From Thermohalobaculum xanthum (GTDB lineage: Bacteria > Pseudomonadota > Alphaproteobacteria > Rhodobacterales > Rhodobacteraceae), in the NCBI RefSeq assembly GCF_016623495.1, contig NZ_JAEHHL010000012.1, positions 1 through 64,000 of the forward strand: DNA of 64,000 nucleotides. Direction: 5' to 3'. The first letter of the stretch is position 1, and the number at the start of each line of letters is the position of its first letter. Both the position numbers and the translations under genes were made by a program. Shown here in pieces: positions 24,343 through 32,546 of the stretch. A model generated the notes under the pieces. The model had not been told where the DNA came from, did not search any database, and saw nothing but the letters and a program-made list of their open reading frames with translations.

Positions 24343-26118
24343 CTACAGCGGCCACACGATGAGGAGCGCGGGCACCGAGACGGCAATCACGAGCAGCTCC
24401 AGAGGCAGGCCGATCCGCCAGTAGTCGCCGAACCGGTAGCCGCCGGGGCCGAGGATGATCGTGTTGTTCTTGTGTCCGATCGGGGTCAGGAATGCACACG
24501 ACGCCGCGACCGCCACGCCCATGAGGTATGTGTCGGCGTTGGTGCCGGTCGCCGCGGCGATCGAAACGGCGATCGGGGCGGCGATCAGCGTCGTGGCCAC
24601 ATTGTTCAGGAAATCGGACAAAGTCATCGTCACGACCATCAGCGCGGCGAGCGTCACCCAGGCCGGATATCCGCTGGTCCATGTCGCGATCTGTCCTGCC
24701 AATAGCTCCGCTCCGCCGGTGCGCTCGAACGCCTCCGCCAGGGGAATGAGGCTGGCGAGAAGAACGATCACCTTCCACTCGATCGAGTCATAGACATCCC
24801 GCCCGCTCACGAGGCCCAGCAGCACGTAGCCGATCACGCTGCCGGCCAGTGCCACAGCCAGCGGCAGCACACCGGCAACCGCCAGCCCGACGGCCAGGAT
24901 GAAAAGACCAATCGACATTCCTGCCTTTCGGCGCTGGATCACCTCGGTCCTGCGTCCCTCGATAGGCAACACGCCCAACCAGTCCATTGCCGCCGACACG
25001 CGCTCAGGCGTTCCCAGCAGCAACAGCACGTCTCCGGCTCGGATCGTCAAAAGCCGGACACGATCCAGAAACCCCCGGCCCTCGCGGGCAACGCCAAGGA
25101 GGGTGACCGACTGGCGGTGCAGCAGGTTGAGGCTGCGCGCGGTGCGGTTCTCGATCCGCGCGCCTTCGGGGACGATCGCCTCGGCCAGCGTCAGACCCGG
25201 GGCGGTGACGCCGCCCTCGTGCTTTTCCGACCCGGCGAAGTCGAGGCCCGCCTTCCCCATGAAGGTTTCGATGGATTTCGGATCCCCCTCGACGACAAGG
25301 AAGTCACCCGGGCGCAGTGTTTCGCGGCCTCCGAGGCCGGGCCGCCGCTTGCCGCCACGAACGAGGCCCAGAATGTGGACGTCGGCGTCGTCCGCTCTGG
25401 GATACAGGTCCTGCACGATCATCTTGCCATCGCCGCGCTGCGCGCCAACGCGCAGCTCGGCCACGTACCTCCCGCGCCGAACCTCTTGCTCGTACTCCGC
25501 GATCGAGGTTCGCGCGGGCAGGAGCCGCCATCCGATCACCGATACATAAATGATCCCCGCGACGGCTACCGCGAGCCCCACCGGCGCGAAATCGAACATC
25601 GAGAACGGATCGCCCAGCGCATACTGGCGATACTCCGAAATCACGATGTTCGGCGGCGTTCCGATCAGGGTGATCATGCCGCCAAGAATGGTTGCGAAGG
25701 AGAGCGGCATCAGGCTCTGCCCGGGGCTTCGCTTCGCATTATTCGCTGTCTCGATGTCGAGTGGCATCAGGAGGGCGAGCGCCGCCACATTGTTGATGAC
25801 CGCCGACAAGCCGGCGCCCACAGCCGCGATGATCGCGATGTGCAGCGGCAAGGGCCGTTCCGGGTCGATCAGCCGTGCGGCGACGAGTTCGATGGCCCCC
25901 GACGACGAAAGGCCGCGGCTGACGATCAGTACCAGGGCGATGATGGCGACGGCAGAATGCCCGAAGCCCGAGAAGACGCCATCGGCAGGGACGAGACCCA
26001 GGGCCGCGGCCGTGATCAGCGCGCCGAAAGCCACGAGATCATAGCGGAACCGCCCCCAGACCAGGAGCACGAAAATCGCGCCAAAGAGCACGAAGACAAG
26101 AGTCTGATCGCTCGGCAT
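24343..26118 (-). CDS. SLC13/DASS-type permease with two TrkA-C domains
   Basis: A 591-residue inner-membrane transporter of the SLC13-like group. N-terminal helices include NNVAALALLMP and TLIGTPPNIVIS, the conserved hairpin motif of this family; the middle holds two soluble TrkA-C (RCK_C) domains (GGRETLRPGDFLVVEGD and LLTIRAGDVLLLLGT); the C-terminal helices repeat the hairpin as FLNNVATTLIAAP and LTPIGHKNNTI. Substrate may be sulfate, dicarboxylate or another anion. ATG 26118 begins MPSDQTLVFVLF and gives the usual length; the frame is open to 26178 without family-like sequence. Intergenic distance to the haloperoxidase is 213 bases. Confidence 0.88.
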   Translation of the reverse strand: MPSDQTLVFVLFGAIFVLLVWGRFRYDLVAFGALITAAALGLVPADGVFSGFGHSAVAIIALVLIVSRGLSSSGAIELVAARLIDPERPLPLHIAIIAAVGAGLSAVINNVAALALLMPLDIETANNAKRSPGQSLMPLSFATILGGMITLIGTPPNIVISEYRQYALGDPFSMFDFAPVGLAVAVAGIIYVSVIGWRLLPARTSIAEYEQEVRRGRYVAELRVGAQRGDGKMIVQDLYPRADDADVHILGLVRGGKRRPGLGGRETLRPGDFLVVEGDPKSIETFMGKAGLDFAGSEKHEGGVTAPGLTLAEAIVPEGARIENRTARSLNLLHRQSVTLLGVAREGRGFLDRVRLLTIRAGDVLLLLGTPERVSAAMDWLGVLPIEGRRTEVIQRRKAGMSIGLFILAVGLAVAGVLPLAVALAGSVIGYVLLGLVSGRDVYDSIEWKVIVLLASLIPLAEAFERTGGAELLAGQIATWTSGYPAWVTLAALMVVTMTLSDFLNNVATTLIAAPIAVSIAAATGTNADTYLMGVAVAASCAFLTPIGHKNNTIILGPGGYRFGDYWRIGLPLELLVIAVSVPALLIVWPL

Positions 26119-26384
26119 CCCATGGCACTTAGCACAACAGACGCAGGCTATTGCACCAGTTTCAGGGCGGTGATCCATCGACCTGAAGCGAACACGCCCA
26201 CAACGCAGTCGGCTTTGCGCCGAGGGGCGCCTCCGAGGGCATCACGGGCTTAAGCGGCCCAAAGAGTGTCTGCGCTCGGGGAACATCGAGCCAGGTCACA
26301 AACCCGTGTCACGTAACGCCCGATGCTGGCGCAGCGGCGCGAGCGTCGCATTTACTTGATGATCCGCGATATCAGACGGAGACC
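26119..26384. other. Divergent intergenic region
   Basis: About 265 bases between the leftward permease and the rightward YHS gene. It must hold both promoters; I could not identify convincing elements. Confidence 0.35.
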
Positions 26385-26840
26385 ATGATGCGCAGTTTGC
26401 TGACAGCCCTGCTGGCCGCCCTGACCCTGCTGATCGCCTCCGCGACGCCTTCGGTGGCGAAGGACCCGGTCTACCAGTCATTCCTTGGCGGCACGGCGAT
26501 CAACGGATATGACCCGGTCGCCTATTTCGACGAGGGCCGACCGGTCGAGGGCTCCTCCGCCTTCACGCATGACTGGAACGGAGCGACCTGGCGCTTCTCG
26601 AGCGCCGAGAACCGCGACCGCTTCGCCGCCACCCCGGAAGCCTTTGCCCCCCAGTATGGCGGCTATTGCGCCTGGGCGGTGTCGCAAGGCTATACGGCGT
26701 CGACCGATCCCGAAGCCTGGAAGATCGTGGATGGCAAGCTCTACCTGAACTACTCCAAGAGCGTTCAGGCACAGTGGGAAGGGGACATTCCGAGCAACAT
26801 CGCCAAGGGCGACACGAATTGGCCGCGCGTGCTCGACTGA
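26385..26840 (+). CDS. Exported YHS domain-containing protein
   Basis: A 151-residue exported protein. The signal peptide (LLTALLAALTLLIASATPSVA-KD) is clear. The mature part holds INGYDPVAYFDEGRPVEGS and FAPQYGGYCAWAVSQGY, the pattern of YHS-domain proteins, a small fold often tied to metal handling; the single Cys in GGYCAWA is conserved in the family. It ends with a short NIAKGDTNWPRVL typical of these exported YHS proteins. The start has two consecutive ATGs. No operon partner; role unknown, perhaps copper or redox related. Confidence 0.83.
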   Translation: MMRSLLTALLAALTLLIASATPSVAKDPVYQSFLGGTAINGYDPVAYFDEGRPVEGSSAFTHDWNGATWRFSSAENRDRFAATPEAFAPQYGGYCAWAVSQGYTASTDPEAWKIVDGKLYLNYSKSVQAQWEGDIPSNIAKGDTNWPRVLD

Positions 26841-27099
26841 GGGCGTGACGCTGCAAGGCGCGAAGGCGCAGAAACCCCGTCTCAGATCGGACCCTGCCTC
26901 CCGTCTCGTTGGCCACATCTGCCTAATCGGGCGCTGCGGCGCCGCTTTGGTTGTTGCAGAGCGCCGGTGAATTGAGGGAGCGACGTTTGCCCGGCACGCA
27001 GCCACTGGCATTCGCGAAGCGTTTCACGTTTATGCTCTGGTCAATTCCGGCTCTTGGCGTGCGCTCGCGAGGACCCGCAGTTTCAACGAGGCATGCGCC
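26841..27099. other. Intergenic region
   Basis: About 260 bases between the YHS gene and a small membrane protein gene. I see no gene, tRNA or clear terminator here. Confidence 0.35.
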
Positions 27100-27399
27100 A
27101 TGAAAAAGCTGCGCTCTCTGTGGTCGGGTGAATTGTCCCTCGGCGAGGCATTCTGGACTTGGGCGATCGGCATCGGGCTCGTGGTGAACCTGACGACGAG
27201 CGTGCTGTTCCTGTCCCTGATGACAATCGACCGAACATGGTCGGCATTGTTCGTGGGCTATGGCCTGTCTGCGCCGTACAACCTGGTCGCGGTGGTCGGT
27301 GTCTGGCGCTCGGCCGCTCGCTACACGGGCCCCGCCAGCCACGCGGATCTTGCTCGCATCGTCTCGGCGATTGTGATGCTGCTGTTGACACTGACCTGA
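27100..27399 (+). CDS. Small membrane protein of unknown function
   Basis: A 99-residue protein with three likely membrane helices: FWTWAIGIGLVVNLTTSVLF, LFVGYGLSAPYNLVAVVGVW and ARIVSAIVMLLLTL. The N-terminus is amphipathic with SLGEAFWTW, as in small conserved membrane proteins of proteobacteria; I do not recognise a named family. The frame is short but its hydrophobic pattern and basic N-terminus (MKKLRSLW) support a real gene. Isolated. Confidence 0.6.
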   Translation: MKKLRSLWSGELSLGEAFWTWAIGIGLVVNLTTSVLFLSLMTIDRTWSALFVGYGLSAPYNLVAVVGVWRSAARYTGPASHADLARIVSAIVMLLLTLT

Positions 27400-27641
27400 G
27401 GCAAAGCCGGTCGCGATCACGGGCCTGTCGCGCTCGGCAGACGGCATCGATGTAATGGACCAGAGTTCGGTCGATCGCGTGATGAACGCGATCGACGGGC
27501 AATTTGGCTTGGTCAGCGTCGCAACCGGCATCCTTTCTCCGCCCGGGGCGACGCCCAAGAAATCCCTGGCAGCGATCGAGGCGCGAGCAATGGCCGAGGC
27601 CATTTGCGTCAATGCCATCGGTCCGGCGCTGGCCCTAGCGT
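27395..27641 (+). pseudogene. Internal fragment of a short-chain dehydrogenase (C-factor-like)
   Basis: The frame encodes ADGIDVMDQSSVDRVMNAID, then LVSVATGILSPP and MAEAICVNAIGPALALA, which follows the middle of C-signal-like SDR proteins. The N-terminal glycine-rich NAD-binding motif and everything from the catalytic Tyr on are missing, and the sequence after about 27641 no longer fits. I take it as a decayed gene, not a new small protein. Confidence 0.6.
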
Positions 27642-27828
27642 GCCGAACAGCCCCGCGTCGTTCCTCATGCGTGAAGAGCCGCGGCGCACCGGGCGCGTCG
27701 CCATCCGCAAACGCGCCCAAGCCGGACGGCCGGCACGCGGATAGGAAGCGATCACCCGGCGTCGTCACTGACCCGGGGGAATGCCTGGCCGAAGGCGCCC
27801 CCGGGCCCGTCGTGCCTCCCTCGCAGCC

Positions 27829-28293
27829 TTACTTCAGCTCGAACTCCTGGAGCCCGACCGATGCGCCCGCACCGACGATGCCCGCGACACTGACGGGCTG
27901 AAGGCTGAAGGAGTTCTCGCCACCACCGACGAGGACCTTCGCTCCGACGCCGCCGCCCAGGGCGACGTCAGCGCCCGTGCCAACATACGTCCCGCGAAGC
28001 GAACCGGGCTCGTAGGCGACCTCGGTTGGTGCCAGCACTGCCCAGACCAGCTCGAAATTCTTGTCGATCGAAAGATCGATGCCGACCTGCTTGATCTGGC
28101 CGACATAGGATTCCTCTTTGCCCTTCGCCGGCTTGAACTCGCAGGCGAAGGTCTCCTTCGTGTAGACGACGATGTTGTCGACATCCGTGAGTTTGCAGGT
28201 CAGGACGCCAATATCGGCGCCGGATTGAGCCTGGGCGGCGCCTGCAACAAAGGCGGCGAGCAGGGCTGGGAGTGCAAGGGCGAGGTGTTTCAT
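27829..28293 (-). CDS. DUF992 domain exported protein
   Basis: A 154-residue exported protein with signal peptide (LALALPALLAAFVAGAAQA-QS). The mature domain has VLTCKLTD and FACEFKPAKGKEE, a two-cysteine pattern, then GQIKQVGIDLSI and a glycine-rich GADVALGGGVGAKVLVGG, matching the DUF992 family common in alphaproteobacteria. The two cysteines probably form a disulfide in the periplasm. Function of the family is unknown. Monocistronic, with about 240 bases upstream free of genes. Confidence 0.85.
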   Translation of the reverse strand: MKHLALALPALLAAFVAGAAQAQSGADIGVLTCKLTDVDNIVVYTKETFACEFKPAKGKEESYVGQIKQVGIDLSIDKNFELVWAVLAPTEVAYEPGSLRGTYVGTGADVALGGGVGAKVLVGGGENSFSLQPVSVAGIVGAGASVGLQEFELK

Positions 28294-28537
28294 CGAATTT
28301 TCTCCATTCAGATGTCAGATCGAGGAGCAATGTTTTTCAGTGCGTGCCGAGGCTCGGCGCGATTCTCCTGATTTCGCGCTTCCGCTTAATTAAATGCTTT
28401 CTGTCGTCGCCGCTACGAGTCGCACATACCGCCTCGGCCCGCCGAACGAGGCGCGATCTGGCACATGCGTCGTTCGGGCCCCGAACGACTGCGAACCGAC
28501 AGCCAGACGCGGGGGAGTGCCGCCGCCCCCCGCTCAC

Positions 28538-28921
28538 TCAGTTGCCGAGCGCCTCGTGGTAGGCGTGGAAGGCGCTGAGTCGGCAGGCCTCCATTTCGCC
28601 GCCCTTCAGGCCCTGGTCACCGCAGTTATCGAGCGCATCGCCAAGCGCCTTCTTGGCTGAAGCAACTTCCGGCGAGTCATTCGTGTCGTCGAAATCGAGG
28701 TGGAGCGTCCATTCCCCGTGCTTCTGAGCGGCGTCAACCGAGCTTTGCATCGCCAGCACATGCATCTCGCACATGCTTCGTTGTGCCTGGCTCGAATAAT
28801 CGTCGCTGTTGCGACACGCATCGAGCGCGGCGTTCACCGCCGCGTCCGCTGCTTGGGCAGTCCCTGCCCCGATAACTCCTGCCACGAGGGTACCGATCAC
28901 GATCATCATCTTGTGCGACAT
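28538..28921 (-). CDS. Small exported protein with four cysteines, unknown function
   Basis: A 127-residue exported protein. ATG 28921 follows a GGAGA site and starts a signal peptide (MMIVIGTLVAGVIGAGTAQA-AD). The mature part is rich in helices with ALDACRNSDD, RSMCEMHVLAMQ, LDNCGDQG and MEACRLSAFHAYHEALG; four cysteines suggest two disulfides or a metal site. I know no named family. The frame is open up to 29074, but the extension has no coding look and would bury the signal. Confidence 0.65.
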   Translation of the reverse strand: MSHKMMIVIGTLVAGVIGAGTAQAADAAVNAALDACRNSDDYSSQAQRSMCEMHVLAMQSSVDAAQKHGEWTLHLDFDDTNDSPEVASAKKALGDALDNCGDQGLKGGEMEACRLSAFHAYHEALGN

Positions 28922-29064
28922 GGTTGTCTCCGAGAAAGCATGATTGCCATCATATCCCATCGGCTGTCGCGCCCATCGACGCCCGCGCCACGTCTCCGCC
29001 CCGCGAAGGCGAATGCGTAGATTTGCCCGGGAGCCCGACGACGACATTCCTTTTTCAATCCGAT

Positions 29065-29088
29065 CGGGCGGCACGCGAGCGCCGCCCG
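29065..29088 (-). terminator. GC hairpin after the arylsulfatase gene
   Basis: CGGGCGGC (29065-29072) can pair with GCCGCCCG (29081-29088) around an 8-base loop, 16 bases beyond the arylsulfatase stop. There is no T-run on the leftward strand, so intrinsic termination is uncertain. Confidence 0.35.
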
Positions 29089-29104
29089 TTTGGTGAGTGT
29101 CAGG

Positions 29105-31627
29105 TTACTGACGCGCCGCGGCGGCCTTGTTCATCTCCGCCTCGAGCTTCTTGATATCGGCCTCAGACAGCTGCGGCCGGTCGACCCTGACCGTGAGCTT
29201 CCCGAGTTTCGCCGTCAGCGCGAAGGGCGGCAGATAATCGGCATCGTTCACGCCGGTCAGCGTGTCCGAGCCGACATCGAAGCTCTCGTCCCATTGCAGG
29301 ATGACGGGAAGCGTGTGCTCCATCTTCTTGGTGTCGACTGCCTTGCCGTCCACCTTCAGGGTGCCGGTGCCACTGCGTCCCAGCCCGCTCATGCTGTTGT
29401 AGCGCAACGTGCCGACGCCGAGGCCGTCATACGCGAAATCGAACTCCACCACGTGCTTGCCGGGGCCGAGCGCCTCGGGCGACTGCCACTTGATCCGCTC
29501 TAGATCGACAAGGTTCCACAGGAAGGTCGGCTTGCCTTCGAGCAGGTAGAAACCGTATCCCGCAAAACGGCCGCCCGAGGTCAGGATCATGCCCTCGGCC
29601 CCACCCTCCGGCACCTCGATCTCGGCCGTGATCGTGTAGGAGGTATTCAGCAGAAGCGGCGAGTCGCCCTGGGGCAGACCGACCATCGGCCGCGTGTAGA
29701 CGAACTCGGACCTGCCGGCCGTGATGTTCGGACGCGGGGCGATGACACGCGCCGCCACCGAGGCGTCCATCGGGAAGACCTGGTATTTCGCGGCCTCGCG
29801 GATGAACAGGTCCCTCAGTTGCTGGACCTTGTCGGGGTGCTTGTCCGCGAGGTTCGCGGTCTGGCTGAAGTCCGAGTTCAGGTCATAGAGTTCGAGCACC
29901 TGGTTGTTCAGCGGATCGGGGTTGGCGGCGCCAAACGCCTCCCAGGGTGCGCGGTTGACCTTGGTGCTGAGGAACCAGCCCTCGTGGTAGAGCGCCCACT
30001 GGCCCATCATCTCGAAATACTGGGTCTTGTGGCGCGAGGGCACGTCGGCGTTCGCCGCATCGAAGGTATAGGCAAAGCTCGTGCCCTCGATGGGCGCCTG
30101 CGGAATGCCGTCTACGATCTGCGGCGCCGCGATGCCGCTGACCTCCAGCACGGTCGGCAGCACGTCGATCACATGCACGAACTGGTCGCGGATGCCGCCC
30201 TTGTCCTTGATCCCCTTGGGCCACGACACGACCATGTTCTGGTTGATGCCGCCGAGCTTCGATGCGTTCTGCTTGAACCACGAGAACGGCGTGTCGAAGG
30301 CCCATGACCAGCCGGCCGACATGTGGTTGTAGGTCGCCTCGGTTCCCCAGACGTCATACCATTTCATCTGGGTCTCGACCGGCATCATGTTGATACCGTT
30401 GAAGAAGGCGACCTCGTTGGGCGTACCCAGCGGACCGCCCTCGGCGCTCGTGCCATTGTCGCCATTGATGTAGATGATCAGCGTGTTGTCCTTCTCGCCG
30501 ATATCCTCGACGGCCTGGATCACGCGGCCGATCTCGTGGTCGCTATAGGCGGCATAGGCGGCAAAGACCTCGACCTGCCGGATGAAGAGCTTCTTCTCCT
30601 CGTCTGTCAGGTCGTCCCATTCCTTGAGCACGTCCTTCGGCCAGGGCGAGAGGACCGCATCCTGGGGAATGACGCCCAGCTTCTTCTGGTTCGCGAAGAT
30701 CGTCTCGCGCAGCTTGTTCCACCCCTCGTCGAACAGCTTCATGCTGCTGATCTTCTCGACCCATTCCTTGGTCGGATGATGCGGCGCATGCGTGGCGCCG
30801 GGCGCATACTTGATGAAGAACGGCTTGCCCGGGTTGGTCTGGTGCATCCGCGTCATCCAGTCGATGGCATCGTCGGCCATCGCGGTCACCAGGTTCCAGG
30901 TTCCCGGCTCGGCGCCGTCGAAGGGGTAGATCTGGGTCGTGTTGCGGAACAGGTTCGGCTGCCACTGGTTCGCGTCACCCCCGACGAAACCGTAGAAATA
31001 CTCGAACCCAAGCCCCGTCGGCCACTGGTCGAAGGGGCCCGACTGGCTCGCCTCGAAGGCCGGCGTGTTGTGGTCCTTGCCGAACCACGAGGTGTTGTAG
31101 CCGTTGTCGAGCAGGATCCGGCCGATGGTCGCCTTGTCCGGCTCGATGATGCTGTCATAGCCGGGGAAGCCGGTCGCCTGTTCGGAGATCACGCCGAAGC
31201 CGGCCGAGTGGTGATTGCGCCCGGTGATCAGGGCCGCGCGCGTCGGCGAGCAGAGCGCGGTCGAGAACATCCGGGTGTAGCGCAATCCCTCACCTGCAAG
31301 CTTGTCCATGGCAGGGGTCGGGATGACGCCACCGAAGGTGCTGGGGACGGCGAAGCCCGCGTCATCGGTGATGATGAGCAGCACGTTCGGCGCGCCCTCG
31401 GGCGGGACCACCCTCGGCGGCCACCATGGCGTGGACTGCAATGCGTCGTTCTCGATCACGCCGCCGAACTCGGGCACCGGCGGCGGCAACTGCTTTCCGT
31501 CGAGCGTGACGGTCGCGTTCGGCGCGCCCGGAGCGGTCGCGCCCTGCTGCGCCTGCGCGGGCCCGGCCAGCGCGGCGACGGCGGCAAATCCGGAGGTAAT
31601 GCAGGCAATCAAGGTCGTTCGGTTCAT
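29105..31627 (-). CDS. Exported arylsulfatase (formylglycine type I sulfatase)
   Basis: An 840-residue sulfatase. ATG 31627 (AGGGAGA upstream) starts a signal peptide (LIACITSGFAAVAALAG). The metal-binding LLIITDDAGFA and the modification site C-S-P-T-R (Cys126 to Arg130, in ALCSPTRAALITGR) define a formylglycine sulfatase; Cys form needs conversion by a formylglycine-generating enzyme. HNTPAFE and GDNGTSAEGG complete the site. The last ~200 residues form a beta-rich domain (MILTSGGRFAGYGFYLLEGK) as in large AtsA-like enzymes. It hydrolyses sulfate esters in the periplasm. A Tat-exported protein gene lies 165 bases upstream on the same strand. Substrate unknown. Confidence 0.92.
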   Translation of the reverse strand: MNRTTLIACITSGFAAVAALAGPAQAQQGATAPGAPNATVTLDGKQLPPPVPEFGGVIENDALQSTPWWPPRVVPPEGAPNVLLIITDDAGFAVPSTFGGVIPTPAMDKLAGEGLRYTRMFSTALCSPTRAALITGRNHHSAGFGVISEQATGFPGYDSIIEPDKATIGRILLDNGYNTSWFGKDHNTPAFEASQSGPFDQWPTGLGFEYFYGFVGGDANQWQPNLFRNTTQIYPFDGAEPGTWNLVTAMADDAIDWMTRMHQTNPGKPFFIKYAPGATHAPHHPTKEWVEKISSMKLFDEGWNKLRETIFANQKKLGVIPQDAVLSPWPKDVLKEWDDLTDEEKKLFIRQVEVFAAYAAYSDHEIGRVIQAVEDIGEKDNTLIIYINGDNGTSAEGGPLGTPNEVAFFNGINMMPVETQMKWYDVWGTEATYNHMSAGWSWAFDTPFSWFKQNASKLGGINQNMVVSWPKGIKDKGGIRDQFVHVIDVLPTVLEVSGIAAPQIVDGIPQAPIEGTSFAYTFDAANADVPSRHKTQYFEMMGQWALYHEGWFLSTKVNRAPWEAFGAANPDPLNNQVLELYDLNSDFSQTANLADKHPDKVQQLRDLFIREAAKYQVFPMDASVAARVIAPRPNITAGRSEFVYTRPMVGLPQGDSPLLLNTSYTITAEIEVPEGGAEGMILTSGGRFAGYGFYLLEGKPTFLWNLVDLERIKWQSPEALGPGKHVVEFDFAYDGLGVGTLRYNSMSGLGRSGTGTLKVDGKAVDTKKMEHTLPVILQWDESFDVGSDTLTGVNDADYLPPFALTAKLGKLTVRVDRPQLSEADIKKLEAEMNKAAAARQ

Positions 31628-31792
31628 CGTGATTGGTCTCCCTAAAAATCGTCGAGGCCCGCGACGCCTCGGCGGAGAATTTTGCCGTATCGATCGTCTA
31701 TCGGTGGCGTTGCGCTCCTCGATCCGTGGTCTGGCGCCGCGCCAAGCGGTGCGGTCCCCAAGATCGCACACCCCGGCTCCCGGCGCGGATGA

Positions 31793-32338
31793 TCACCGGT
31801 AGTACACTGCACGCCGCCAAGCCCTCCGCCGCGCTCCGGCGAAGGAGAGAGGGGTCATCGGCATCCCGATGATGTCGATGAACACCGATGCATTCTGACC
31901 GGCCGCGGGCATCTCGCCCTCCAGCACCTCGACCGTGTAGGAAAGCTCGTCGCCGCTGATCGCGGGGTCACGCAGCACCACGACGGCCTCGATCAGCTTT
32001 TCTCCTTCGAGGATCGAGATGTCGGCATTCGGCGGATCCGTCAGGAAGCTGTCGGTGCCCTCGCTCCAGAACGGCACGAAATCGGCCGTCCTCATGTTGC
32101 CCGCGATACGGTCGGGACGGTCCGTGAACATCACCGTGACGGGACTTACTCCCTTGAGCGTCAGGCGACCGGTTGCGGCGTCGTAGCTCATCGCGGCCGC
32201 GCTCTGCACGAACAGGAAGTCGGCCTTGCCGTCCTCGGCGCGGCCGGGGGACGTGGCCCCCATGCCAACGGCGACCGCACCCGCGCCCGCGGCAAGCAGG
32301 CGGCGTCGGGTCAGGCCGAAGGTTTCGATTTCGGACAT
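31793..32338 (-). CDS. Tat-exported protein of unknown function beside the arylsulfatase
   Basis: A 181-residue protein with a twin-arginine signal (LTRRRLLAAGAGAVAVG), cut near GRA-ED. The mature domain contains FVQSAAAMSYDAATGRLTL, VTVMFTDRPDRIAGNM and FVPFWSEGTDSF; the mix of short strands suggests a small beta domain, which I do not assign to a named family. It precedes the sulfatase gene on the same strand and could be co-transcribed. Two adjacent ATGs follow GGAGAGA; 32338 has the better spacing. Divergent from the AraC gene, with repeats in between. Confidence 0.7.
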   Translation of the reverse strand: MSEIETFGLTRRRLLAAGAGAVAVGMGATSPGRAEDGKADFLFVQSAAAMSYDAATGRLTLKGVSPVTVMFTDRPDRIAGNMRTADFVPFWSEGTDSFLTDPPNADISILEGEKLIEAVVVLRDPAISGDELSYTVEVLEGEMPAAGQNASVFIDIIGMPMTPLSFAGARRRAWRRAVYYR

Positions 32339-32420
32339 CATTCTCTCCGGAAGTAGATCCGCTCCCGCGCATGGCGGGGCGCGTCTGCGGGGGTCTTGGG
32401 TTGTCGGTACGAGTCGTAGT

Positions 32421-32466
32421 GAACCATCTGAATGAATCATCTAAATGAACCATCCGGACGAACCGT
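32421..32466. promoter_or_regulatory. Three 13-bp tandem repeats between divergent genes, candidate AraC operator
   Basis: GAACCATCTGAAT, GAATCATCTAAAT and GAACCATCCGGAC follow each other directly at 32421-32459, with a partial fourth copy GAACC to 32464. They lie 83 bases upstream of the Tat-protein start and about 80 upstream of the AraC start. Direct repeats with helical-turn-like spacing are usual AraC-type binding sites, so the divergent AraC-family protein is the likely binder. Inferred. Confidence 0.6.
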
Positions 32467-32546
32467 ATGTCGCTCGGCTGGCATTGGTTTTGCTTTACGC
32501 GCCACGAATGGCTACCGTTGCCGCCATAGTTTGATTGGTGGCAACC

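Noticed and set aside
22360-26253. Long open frames on the plus strand opposite the haloperoxidase and permease genes
   Set aside because: They are antisense shadows in GC-rich DNA: Arg/Pro/Gly-rich, no motifs, and the opposite strand has complete catalytic sites.
26923-27768. Minus-strand open frame of about 280 codons
   Set aside because: It runs opposite the small membrane protein and the dehydrogenase fragment, with no motif and biased composition.
30323-31645. A 440-codon open frame opposite the arylsulfatase gene
   Set aside because: Composition bias only; the sulfatase with its C-S-P-T-R motif is on the other strand.
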